Source of the DNA: Bacteroidota bacterium
GTDB lineage: Bacteria; Bacteroidota; Bacteroidia; UBA7662; CANHCV01
DNA: 8,737 bases
Reading direction: 5' to 3'
Assembly (NCBI GenBank): GCA_027488715.1
Contig: JAIYBD010000121.1
Span: forward strand, 1-8,737
In this document: positions 1-6,387 of the stretch, piece by piece
How positions within the stretch are numbered: position 1 is the stretch's first letter
How the letters are laid out: the number at the start of each line of letters is the position of its first letter
Made by a program: the position numbers and the translations under genes
The notes under the pieces: generated by a model
Database searches by the model: none
What the model was told of the DNA's origin: nothing
What the model saw: the letters and a program-made list of their open reading frames with translations, nothing else

Positions 1-1620
1 ATTCCACTGGATTCCTTTCTAACATCTTCTTACTTAGAAATTACCGACCCTAACATCAATTATATTCAAGTTTGGATTTTATCACCTGAGGGGACGGTGA
101 TCAAAAAATTTCCATTTACTGGAGATAAAAACAATTACAACACCCGACCGGTGGACTACACTTCCTTCCTCTTCCCAATTGAGGCATACCAAAAAAAGGG
201 GAATTCTATTTTAATTGCCACAGACAAGCGCCATGTTTTTCGGGTGTTGCCGGTTGATTTAAAGGCTCAAACCGATTTATTTGGAAACAACCAACACACC
301 ACCTTTTTTCAAGGGCTCATCATTGGTGTAATCGCATTCTTCACGCTGTTTGTGGCCTATTTATGGATCAGTGTGCGTCAAACCGTGTTTTTTTGGTATT
401 TGGCCTACTTATTGAATTTGGCCTTGTACTTTTTTGTGGATTCTGGTTTGTTTTTCAAGTATATCACGCCCAACTATCCGCAATTGAATGAAAGTTTTGG
501 CCCGTTGTTGTTGGGATTGCTTTTTTTACCATTTACCATTTATTTCCTCAGCCTAACCGAAGTAAAAAATCATTTCCCAAAAATTGGTCGATGGAATACT
601 CGACTTACTGGGTTTTATGCCATTATCTGGGTTGTTTCTTTTTTAACATCTTTCCTCAACAACTATCAACTCAACGAGTTTTGGGTTTCGGCCAACAAGA
701 TCGTATCCCCTACTTTTCTCCTTTACTTCTATGGTTTATCCATCTTTCTTTTCTTTAAAAAAATCAAATTCTCTGGATTTGTTGTCGCTTCTTACACCAT
801 CATTCTTGTGTTTACGCTTTTGCTGGCCGCGTTTTACAACGGTAAAACTCCAAATGCTTTTGCGTACCGATACTCCTTGTACATCGGTTTCTTTTTTGAT
901 GTATTGATCATGGCCTGGGCTACGGTTTACCGATTTAAAATGTATTTGGATGAATCGGAGCGATTAGCCGCCGAAAATGCCATTCAACAGCAGCAAATCT
1001 TTCAAACCCTATCCGATTTTAAAGAGAAAGAAATGCAGCGATTTAGCAGTTTTCTCCACGATTCGCTGGGCGCATATTTGTTTTCGGTGAGGAAAAAATT
1101 GGAAAAAGCCCAGCAAACCGAGCATCCCAAAGAGTTATTGGAAAAGGCCGAACGCGAGATCATCCAACTATCCAAAGAAGTACGTTCTTACTCCCACGAG
1201 TTTTCACCTCTGTTGTTTCAACGGAAAGGCTTATTGCAATCGTTGGAAGAGCTGGTCGATAAAATTCAACATGAACAACACCTGAAAATTCAATTTGAAA
1301 AACTCGGTTCCTTGTCGCAAGTACCCTACCGCTACGAGCTTCTGATGTACACCATGGTTCAGGAACTCCTTCAAAACACCCTTAAACACGCTCAAGCTCA
1401 AAAGGCTATTTTACAAATCCTCCTTGAACACGATTCCGTCTCCATTTACATGGAAGATGATGGAATTGGATTTTCAAAAACTGAATTGGAACCCGGCTTG
1501 GGTTTCACGCAAATTCATCAACTTATTACTTTTTTAAGAGGAACAATTCAAATAAATTCCTCTCCCCACAAAGGAGTCATCATCTCCATCGAAATCCCCA
1601 TTAAACATCATGAAAACTAA
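1..1620 (+). CDS. 7TMR-DISM sensor histidine kinase (5' partial)
   Basis: This is the sensor half of a two-component system. The frame is open back to base 1, so the gene starts upstream; a GTG at 97 could be taken as a start but lies inside the sensor domain. 539 residues are visible. Residues 1-85 resemble the end of an extracytoplasmic 7TMR-DISMED2 domain (YLEITDPN, then TGD and FPIEA). Seven hydrophobic helices follow at about 102-124, 129-150, 166-184, 203-220, 235-252, 258-279 and 291-311. A likely coiled-coil linker (315-345) leads to a HisKA_3 box, FLHDSLG, with phospho-acceptor H353. The ATPase domain has an N-box around N459 (ELLQNTLKHA), a G1 box EDDGIGF (485-491) and a G2 box GLGF (499-502). 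It should autophosphorylate at the inner membrane and pass phosphate to the regulator encoded next, whose ATG lies inside this gene's last codons. The signal sensed cannot be told; in this family the outer domain is thought to bind small carbohydrate-like ligands. Confidence 0.93.
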   Translation: MPLDSFLTSSYLEITDPNINYIQVWILSPEGTVIKKFPFTGDKNNYNTRPVDYTSFLFPIEAYQKKGNSILIATDKRHVFRVLPVDLKAQTDLFGNNQHTTFFQGLIIGVIAFFTLFVAYLWISVRQTVFFWYLAYLLNLALYFFVDSGLFFKYITPNYPQLNESFGPLLLGLLFLPFTIYFLSLTEVKNHFPKIGRWNTRLTGFYAIIWVVSFLTSFLNNYQLNEFWVSANKIVSPTFLLYFYGLSIFLFFKKIKFSGFVVASYTIILVFTLLLAAFYNGKTPNAFAYRYSLYIGFFFDVLIMAWATVYRFKMYLDESERLAAENAIQQQQIFQTLSDFKEKEMQRFSSFLHDSLGAYLFSVRKKLEKAQQTEHPKELLEKAEREIIQLSKEVRSYSHEFSPLLFQRKGLLQSLEELVDKIQHEQHLKIQFEKLGSLSQVPYRYELLMYTMVQELLQNTLKHAQAQKAILQILLEHDSVSIYMEDDGIGFSKTELEPGLGFTQIHQLITFLRGTIQINSSPHKGVIISIEIPIKHHEN

Positions 1621-2218
1621 GGTAAATATCGTTATTGCCGAAGACCATCCCATTTTTTGTGAAGGACTTCTCCAGGCCTTGGCCCGTTATCCCGAATTCA
1701 TTGTGCTGGATGTCGTAAAACGGGGCGATGAGGTGCTCGACAAGGTCATTCTTCACCAACCCAATGTATTAATTCTAGACATCAACTTACCGCAAAAAAA
1801 CGGAATTCAAATCCTTCAAGTTCTTAAAAATCAATTTTCGAACCTCAAAGTTTTAGTTTTAAGCATGTACCACCCCATCGATCTGAAAATCAATCCGAAA
1901 TACGATTTTTTCCACGGATTTGTTTCTAAAAGTTCGGATTGGGATGTCTTGATTTTGGGATTGAATGAGGTGCTTGCAGACCGTTTTTTTTGGGACCCGA
2001 ATGTCCAAATGAACGAACCCGTTAAAGATGCTTTTATCGCCCAACTCAAACTATCGACCCGAGAGTTGGAAATCCTAGAACTGCTACGCCAAGGGCTCAA
2101 CAACAAAGAAATTTCGGTTCGCCTTCATTTGAGTGAACTCACCATCAAAACTCACCGAAAGAACATCATGTTCAAAACAGAATCGAAAAATTTGGCGGAT
2201 CTTCTGCGCAAGTTTTAA
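1610..2218 (+). CDS. NarL/FixJ-type response regulator
   Basis: This is a DNA-binding response regulator of 202 residues, a normal length for the NarL/LuxR class. The receiver domain (about 4-123) has the acidic pair E11-D12, phospho-acceptor D57 (LILDINLP), S85 at the usual Ser/Thr switch position and K107. The C-terminal LuxR helix-turn-helix (about 147-202) begins LSTRELEILELL, continues GLNNKEIS and has the recognition-helix motif LTIKTHRKNI. The usual KLG after this motif is replaced by FKTES, a small departure. The ATG overlaps the kinase gene by 11 nt in another frame, which suggests coupled translation and makes the kinase its partner. No Shine-Dalgarno sequence precedes it. Its targets are not evident: downstream lies a convergent gene, so it does not lead into an operon of its own. 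Confidence 0.93.
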   Translation: MKTKVNIVIAEDHPIFCEGLLQALARYPEFIVLDVVKRGDEVLDKVILHQPNVLILDINLPQKNGIQILQVLKNQFSNLKVLVLSMYHPIDLKINPKYDFFHGFVSKSSDWDVLILGLNEVLADRFFWDPNVQMNEPVKDAFIAQLKLSTRELEILELLRQGLNNKEISVRLHLSELTIKTHRKNIMFKTESKNLADLLRKF

Positions 2219-2236
2219 CCGTTAGGAATCGGTTAA
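2215..2236. other. Small hairpin at the convergent gene junction
   Basis: TTAACCG (2215-2221) and CGGTTAA (2230-2236) form a perfect 7-bp inverted repeat around an 8-nt loop. The left arm contains the response-regulator stop codon; the loop holds the folP stop. Neither strand has a U-tract after the stem, so it is not a standard intrinsic terminator. It is the only stem-loop noticed at this 3-nt junction and might weakly mark transcript ends in both directions. Confidence 0.3.
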
Positions 2237-3055
2237 GGCCATGTACAATTGAACGGCCTGCTTCGCTTCCTTAACGTCGTGCACGCGCAGAATCTGTGCT
2301 CCGCGCTCTAAGGCAAATGCATTTAAAATACTCGTTCCGTTGAGCGCGTCTTCGGGCCAAGTGCCCAAAACCTTGTTGATCATGCTCTTGCGAGAAATGC
2401 CCACCAAAACAGGAACATTCAGCTGTTGAAATGTTTCCAAATTGCGCAGTAATTGATAATTGTGGTGCAACGCCTTCCCGAATCCAAATCCGGGATCCAC
2501 CACCAAATCGGCGACTCCCAACTTCCTCAATTCTTGTAGTTTGTTGAATAAATACCCCATTACATCGGCGGTAACCGCTCGGTAATGCGGATCTTTCTGC
2601 ATGGAAACCGGAATCCCTTGCATGTGCATGAGGATGTACGGACAATTTCGTTCGGCAATCAAGGGGAACATATTGGGGTCGAGGTCGCCCGCGCTGATAT
2701 CGTTCACCCAAAAAGCACCGGCATCCAAAGCAGCGCGGGCCACTTCGCTGCGGTACGTATCGATGGAGAGGGTGGCATGCGGAAAGTGTTTCGATAGCGA
2801 TTCGATGGCGGGCAACACCCGATCCATCTCTTCTTGAACGGAAACGGCTTCGGCACCGGGGCGAGTACTCATCCCACCCAGATCCAACACCTCGGCTCCT
2901 TCATCTAGCATTTGCTGTGCTTTTTGTAACACCGCATCTTCCACCAACCGACTTCCCTCAAAAAAGGAATCGGGAGTGCAATTGATGATGCCCATCACGG
3001 CGGGTGTTTCGAGGCTCAAAAGGCCACGTTTGCTGCGAATTTGGGTGGTTTTCAT
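2222..3055 (-). CDS. folP: Dihydropteroate synthase
   Basis: This cytoplasmic folate-synthesis enzyme condenses 6-hydroxymethyl-7,8-dihydropterin diphosphate with p-aminobenzoate to give dihydropteroate; it is the sulfonamide target. At 277 residues it has the usual length and carries the family motifs in order: NCTPDSF (25-31, N25 being the metal/diphosphate ligand), DLGGMSTRPGA (58-68, the mobile loop with T64, R65 and P66), SIDTYRSEVA (97-106, with D99), VNDIS (117-121), MHMQG (143-147), DPGFGFGK (187-194), GISRKS (219-224) and RVHDV (257-261). The common Glu of GGESTRP is Met62 here; this lies outside the main ligand set and I expect an active enzyme. Its ATG overlaps the smpB stop as ATGA (3052-3055), so it is the last gene of the leftward operon. 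Nothing suggests a resistance-type divergent copy. Confidence 0.96.
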   Translation of the reverse strand: MKTTQIRSKRGLLSLETPAVMGIINCTPDSFFEGSRLVEDAVLQKAQQMLDEGAEVLDLGGMSTRPGAEAVSVQEEMDRVLPAIESLSKHFPHATLSIDTYRSEVARAALDAGAFWVNDISAGDLDPNMFPLIAERNCPYILMHMQGIPVSMQKDPHYRAVTADVMGYLFNKLQELRKLGVADLVVDPGFGFGKALHHNYQLLRNLETFQQLNVPVLVGISRKSMINKVLGTWPEDALNGTSILNAFALERGAQILRVHDVKEAKQAVQLYMALTDS

Positions 3056-3504
3056 TCGGCTTCTCCCCGTTTTAATTGCCGATCAACATCCCTAGATTTG
3101 ATGGATTCGCGTTTATCGAACAGTTTTTTCCCTTTCACCAAGGCGATTTGAATTTTGGCAAAGCCCCGCTCACCGAAATGAATATCCAAAGGAACAATGG
3201 TCACCCCCTGATCCTTGAGCTTTTCGCGAATTTTCTTCAATTCCGATTTATTCAACAAAAGAGTTCGCATCCGGCGTGGAGCATGTTGGGCAAATCCGGC
3301 GTGGGAATATTCGGAAATGTGCAAACTGGTGATGGTCAATTGCCCTGAGGTAAACGAACAATAGGCATCACCAATATTCACTTTTCCATCCCGCAAAGAT
3401 TTCACCTCCGAACCGGTCAACATAACGCCAGCCTCGAACTCTTGAAGAACGTGGTATTCGTAAAATGCTTTGCGATTGGAAACAACGGTGAATGCTTTAC
3501 TCAT
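3052..3504 (-). CDS. smpB: SsrA-binding protein SmpB
   Basis: SmpB binds tmRNA and delivers it to stalled ribosomes for trans-translation. The 150-residue product has the family's hallmarks: N10-R11-K12-A13 near the start, the GSEVKSLR block (31-38), a central HISEYSHA segment, RRMRTLLL with a following Lys/Glu-rich helix, and the late VKGKKLFDKRESIK stretch. The basic tail ending RQLKRGEAE is the part that folds in the empty mRNA channel in known structures. I chose the ATG at 3504 because homologues start near MSK; another in-frame ATG at 3519 would add five residues (MHPFP) and lengthen the overlap. With the chosen start it overlaps the thioesterase gene by 8 nt, and its stop overlaps the folP start, so both junctions favour coupled translation. 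The tmRNA gene itself is not seen in this window. Confidence 0.96.
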   Translation of the reverse strand: MSKAFTVVSNRKAFYEYHVLQEFEAGVMLTGSEVKSLRDGKVNIGDAYCSFTSGQLTITSLHISEYSHAGFAQHAPRRMRTLLLNKSELKKIREKLKDQGVTIVPLDIHFGERGFAKIQIALVKGKKLFDKRESIKSRDVDRQLKRGEAE

Positions 3505-3895
3505 GGGAAAGGGATGCAAAAATGCGGGAAATCTTTTCTTTTTTCAAAATTTTTTGTCCGGTTTTGCCACTTGCTACCAAACGGTCGCCAACCTTGGCTA
3601 AAACAGAACACGTTACTTCATGTCCGGAAACCGCCTCAAGGGTTGCCGTGAGAATTACTTCTTCACCCAAAAGGGCGGGTCGGTGATGTTCTATCTCCAA
3701 TCGGGTTCCAATGCCCTCTTCGTCATCTTCCAGCATGTGGAGAACGAATTGCCGACCGGCCCATTCCATATCTCTTCCCAAGGCGAAGGTGGCATACACG
3801 GGATGAACCAGACCCACTTCGAAAGAGGCAGTGTCTTCCAGTTGAACAAGATGGCGAATGGAAATGAGGTGGCCGATGGGGAATGGTTGTTTCAT
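3497..3895 (-). CDS. FlK-like hotdog-fold acyl-CoA thioesterase
   Basis: This 132-residue protein looks like a single-domain hotdog thioesterase of the fluoroacetyl-CoA thioesterase (FlK)-like group. The segment VYATFALGRDMEWAGRQF (33-50) matches the FlK active-site helix pattern as I recall it. T36, E44 and H70 have the same spacing as the FlK triad T42, E50 and H76. H70 sits in EIEHHRPALLGEE, the usual strand before a turn, followed by an ILTATLEAVSG strand. Members hydrolyse short acyl-CoA thioesters; the substrate here is unknown, and the family match does not mean fluoroacetate detoxification. It lies between a DtxR-type repressor gene and smpB. Its ATG overlaps the repressor stop as ATGA (3892-3895). 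No signal peptide is seen, so it should be cytoplasmic. Confidence 0.8.
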   Translation of the reverse strand: MKQPFPIGHLISIRHLVQLEDTASFEVGLVHPVYATFALGRDMEWAGRQFVLHMLEDDEEGIGTRLEIEHHRPALLGEEVILTATLEAVSGHEVTCSVLAKVGDRLVASGKTGQKILKKEKISRIFASLSHE

Positions 3896-4563
3896 CGGGT
3901 TACTTTTTTTACCAAAAGATTATGGGCAACTTTACTGGTAATCAGCATTTCCGTTGAGCTGGATGCTATTTTTACGACGTAAGAATCGTCGAAAGGATGG
4001 TGCTCTACGATGTGAAGTACGGTTCCTAGGGCGATGCCCATGCGGGTGAGGAGTCGTAAAAAATCGGTATCGTCTTCGGTAACGGCGCACACCCGCCAAG
4101 GGTGTTGGAAGTTATTAATTTCGGGTAGGGGCACGGCGGCGATGGGTCGGATCAGGCCATCGGCCGACGGGATGGGATCGCCGTGCGGGTCGATCTCGGG
4201 AAAACCAAGAAATACGTCCAAACGCTCGATGAGAAGGTCGGAATCGATGTGTTCCAATTCTTCCGCAATTTCATGAATTTCGTCCCAAGAAAACTTGAGC
4301 TTCTCGACCAAGAAAACTTCCCAAATTCGATGCCTACGTATGATCGACAAAGCTAATTTAGCCCCGTCTTGGGTAAGGCTTGCTCCTTTGTACTTGATAT
4401 GATCCACCAATTTCTTTTCGTGCAGCTTTTTAATCATATCGGTTACCGAAGCTGGTGTGCTTTTCAAAACATCAGCTAAGGCGTTTGTATTGACGGACTT
4501 ATTGGTTCCATCACTCAATTTGTAGAGCGCCTTCAGGTAATTTTCTTCGGTAACAGAGAGCAT
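3892..4563 (-). CDS. DtxR/MntR-family metal-dependent transcriptional regulator
   Basis: This 223-residue repressor has three parts. The winged helix (about 1-62) has a recognition helix around TPASVTDMIKKLHEKKL. The dimerization and metal-binding domain (about 65-135) contains RRHRIWE, IHEIAEELEH and DPHGDPIP. A C-terminal FeoA/SH3-like domain covers about 150-223. Ligand positions known from DtxR and MntR are kept at H78, E82, H97, E101, E104 and H105. However, the N-terminal MntR ligands D8 and E11 align with N8 and K11. It probably senses Mn2+ or Fe2+ and represses when metal is bound, but the metal cannot be read from sequence. I chose ATG 4563 (MLSVTEENYL) because homologues begin there and a TACTTTTG box lies 4 nt upstream; an upstream ATG at 4587 would place that box inside the gene. 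It is first in the leftward operon and divergent from the exporter. Confidence 0.9.
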   Translation of the reverse strand: MLSVTEENYLKALYKLSDGTNKSVNTNALADVLKSTPASVTDMIKKLHEKKLVDHIKYKGASLTQDGAKLALSIIRRHRIWEVFLVEKLKFSWDEIHEIAEELEHIDSDLLIERLDVFLGFPEIDPHGDPIPSADGLIRPIAAVPLPEINNFQHPWRVCAVTEDDTDFLRLLTRMGIALGTVLHIVEHHPFDDSYVVKIASSSTEMLITSKVAHNLLVKKVTR

Positions 4564-4567
4564 TTTA

Positions 4568-4575
4568 CAAAAGTA
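4568..4575 (-). promoter_or_regulatory. Candidate -7 element for the leftward operon
   Basis: On the minus strand TACTTTTG matches the Bacteroidota -7 consensus TAnnTTTG exactly and ends only 4 nt before the chosen ATG at 4563. No TTTG is found at -33 spacing. If used, transcription would begin at or next to the start codon, giving a leaderless or nearly leaderless mRNA. A single 8-nt match in an AT-rich region can arise by chance. Confidence 0.35.
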
Positions 4576-4584
4576 AAGAAAGAT

Positions 4585-4605
4585 CAAATAGGGTTACCTT
4601 TGTTG
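4585..4605. promoter_or_regulatory. Imperfect palindrome, candidate DtxR-type operator
   Basis: The 21-bp stretch has arms CAAATAGGGT and ACCTTTGTTG around a single T at 4595; 7 of 10 positions pair, and the core GGT-T-ACC is perfect. Its size and two-fold symmetry fit operators of DtxR-family dimers, and it lies 22 bp upstream of the regulator's own ATG and 68 bp upstream of the exporter. It covers the expected -33 region of the leftward promoter and the -33 box of the rightward one. It does not closely match the classic DtxR or MntR consensus, so assignment rests on position and symmetry. Confidence 0.4.
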
Positions 4606-4630
4606 AACGAAAAGAATTGTATTATCTTTC
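4599..4630 (+). promoter_or_regulatory. Candidate promoter of the exporter operon
   Basis: TTTG at 4599-4602 and TATCTTTC at 4623-4630 are separated by 20 nt, fitting the Bacteroidota -33/-7 layout; the -7 box differs from TAnnTTTG only in its last base. A start near 4635 would give a 5' leader of about 38 nt. An exact TACCTTTG at 4595-4602 is an alternative -7 box but has no -33 partner and lies inside the palindrome. Confidence 0.35.
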
Positions 4631-4673
4631 TTGCCGTTTCCAACCAATTGCCTTCAATTTTTGTTATTGAACC

Positions 4674-6386
4674 ATGCACACGCTTGATTTATCTTCCTTA
4701 AAAGGACTTTACGGTAAGCCTATCCGCCGTTTGTTTCGACTTTTGAAACCCGAACGCGCTTTCATTAAACGATTGTATTGGGTTTCCATTTTATCTGGGA
4801 TGTTTGGATTGGTGGTTCCCCTTTGCATTCAAGCCATTTTTACCTTTATTCAAGCCGGGCAAGCTTCGGCCTCGTTATGGGTGCTGCTTAGTTTTCTGTT
4901 TATTGGATTATTGGTTTCGGGTAATCTCACGCTCACCCAACTCAACATCAACGAAACGCTTCAACAACGATTGTTCGCGCGCATTGGATTCGATTTTACA
5001 GAACGAATTCCCCGCTGGCGCTCGGATGACCACCATGCGCCCGAAATGGTCAATCGTTTTTTCGAAGTATTAACCATTCAAAAATCACTTTCAAAAGTTT
5101 TGATCGACTTTTTCTCGGCCTTGCTGCAGGTGTTTTTTGGATTATTACTGCTTTCTTTTTACCATCCGCTTTTCATTGTTTTTGGCCTAGCATCCATCGG
5201 AACCATCATCGTTGCGTTTCGGGTCATGGGACCTAATGGTATGAAATCCAGTCTTGGAGAATCCTCTTCGAAATACGCTATGGTTTATTGGTTGGAAGAG
5301 GTTGCCCGATTCATCGACGTATTTAAACTATCGGGGGCGCCCAACCTTCCGGTTCAGAAATCCAATGCTTTGGTTGAAAAATACGTTGATTATCGCACGG
5401 AACACTACAAAATCCTTCGGAATCACTACATCATGCTGATTGGTTTCAAAATCATCACCATCACCGGTTTGATCATGTTGGGCACCTTTTTGGTTTTCAA
5501 TGAGATGATTAGCATTGGGCAGTTTATTGCTTCTGAAATTGTGATGGTCTTGGTCATTCAATCGGTCGAAAAAATCATTTTCTGTATCGATCCCATTTAC
5601 GATACGTTAACTGCCGTTGAGAAATTGGGTGGGATTGCCGACCTTCCTTTGGCAGAACACTTTGGAACTACCGAAGTAAACCCAGGCCCCATCTCCATTT
5701 CATTGGAAAGTGTTGGTGTACCTCCAACAAGCATGTCGTTTTCGGCCCACATCCCGGAAAGGGAGATCGTTGGAATTGTGGGTGCTAACGGCTCGGGCAA
5801 AACAACCTTGATTAATTTGTTGGGTACGCGTGTGCCCGATACCACTGGAGTATTAAAGTACTCGGGAGTTCGTGTGGAAGCCTTACGAATGGATTCACTT
5901 CGTTCCCGCATCGGAGAAATCATTGAAGATACTGACATTTTTGCGGGAACCGTTCGGGAAAACATCAGTCTCGGACGTCCGGGAGTTAACGATCAATCCA
6001 TCCGCGAAGCTTGTGAGGGGCTTGGCTGTTGGGACGATTTGCAACGACTTCCTCAAGGATTAGATACGGCATTAACCCCAGGTGCCCCCGGGCTTCCTCG
6101 TTCTCTAGCCATGAAAATTTCGTTGGCCCGGGGCGTAGTAACCCAGCCTTCTCTCTTGCTCATCGATGCAACTTTGGTTACCCTTACCCGAAGTGAAAGA
6201 ACGAAAATCTTGGATTACCTCACCCGTGAAGATCGTCCATGGACCCTCATTGCTTCCATCCATCACCACGATTTTATGCAGCGCTGTAATCAAATATTAC
6301 TGCTTGAAAAAGGAAGTGTTCAAGGCGTTTTCCAACGAGAAGAAGCTGAAAAACAATCGTTTTACTCCGAGTTAATGGTATATTAA
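4674..6386 (+). CDS. ABC exporter half-transporter with a degenerate ATPase domain
   Basis: This 570-residue protein is the inner-membrane component of a tripartite exporter. Its membrane domain has six likely helices at about 33-59, 68-88, 142-161, 164-184, 253-275 and 279-302. The short N-terminus leaves no room for a C39 peptidase or C39-like domain. The nucleotide-binding domain (about 338-570) keeps Walker A, GANGSGKTT (370-378), and a His at the switch position (H530, in IHHHD). Other motifs are altered: the Q-loop Gln is E418 (IIEDTD), the LSGGQ signature is replaced by GLPRSLAMK (473-481), Walker B LLLID (494-498) is followed by A499 instead of the catalytic Glu, the D-loop reads VTLT (502-505), and the strand pair carrying the A-loop aromatic is shortened. 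The reading frame is intact and the flanking LARG and GTVRENI motifs remain, so this looks like a maintained variant, not a decayed gene. From memory, related Bacteroidota proteins share an altered signature. HlyD- and TolC-like genes follow directly. Substrate unknown. Confidence 0.88.
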   Translation: MHTLDLSSLKGLYGKPIRRLFRLLKPERAFIKRLYWVSILSGMFGLVVPLCIQAIFTFIQAGQASASLWVLLSFLFIGLLVSGNLTLTQLNINETLQQRLFARIGFDFTERIPRWRSDDHHAPEMVNRFFEVLTIQKSLSKVLIDFFSALLQVFFGLLLLSFYHPLFIVFGLASIGTIIVAFRVMGPNGMKSSLGESSSKYAMVYWLEEVARFIDVFKLSGAPNLPVQKSNALVEKYVDYRTEHYKILRNHYIMLIGFKIITITGLIMLGTFLVFNEMISIGQFIASEIVMVLVIQSVEKIIFCIDPIYDTLTAVEKLGGIADLPLAEHFGTTEVNPGPISISLESVGVPPTSMSFSAHIPEREIVGIVGANGSGKTTLINLLGTRVPDTTGVLKYSGVRVEALRMDSLRSRIGEIIEDTDIFAGTVRENISLGRPGVNDQSIREACEGLGCWDDLQRLPQGLDTALTPGAPGLPRSLAMKISLARGVVTQPSLLLIDATLVTLTRSERTKILDYLTREDRPWTLIASIHHHDFMQRCNQILLLEKGSVQGVFQREEAEKQSFYSELMVY

Positions 6387-6387
6387 T

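Noticed and set aside
97..99. GTG as the start codon of the sensor kinase
   Set aside because: The frame is open to base 1, and the upstream residues (YLEITDPN and following) continue the 7TMR-DISMED2 domain, so this GTG is an internal Val codon.
2271..2711. 146-codon minus-strand frame inside folP
   Set aside because: It is an out-of-frame shadow of folP; the low-complexity Arg-rich product matches no family I know.
3620..3982. 120-codon + strand frame opposite the thioesterase and repressor genes
   Set aside because: It spans the ATGA junction of two clear minus-strand genes and has no recognisable motif.
4595..4602. TACCTTTG as the main rightward -7 box
   Set aside because: It matches the consensus exactly but has no TTTG at -33 spacing and lies inside the palindrome; the TTTG/TATCTTTC pair is better spaced. 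It is kept only as an alternative.
4674..6386. ABC gene as a pseudogene because of its lost ATPase motifs
   Set aside because: The frame is uninterrupted over 570 codons, Walker A and the membrane domain are well formed, and it is tightly packed with adaptor and channel genes.
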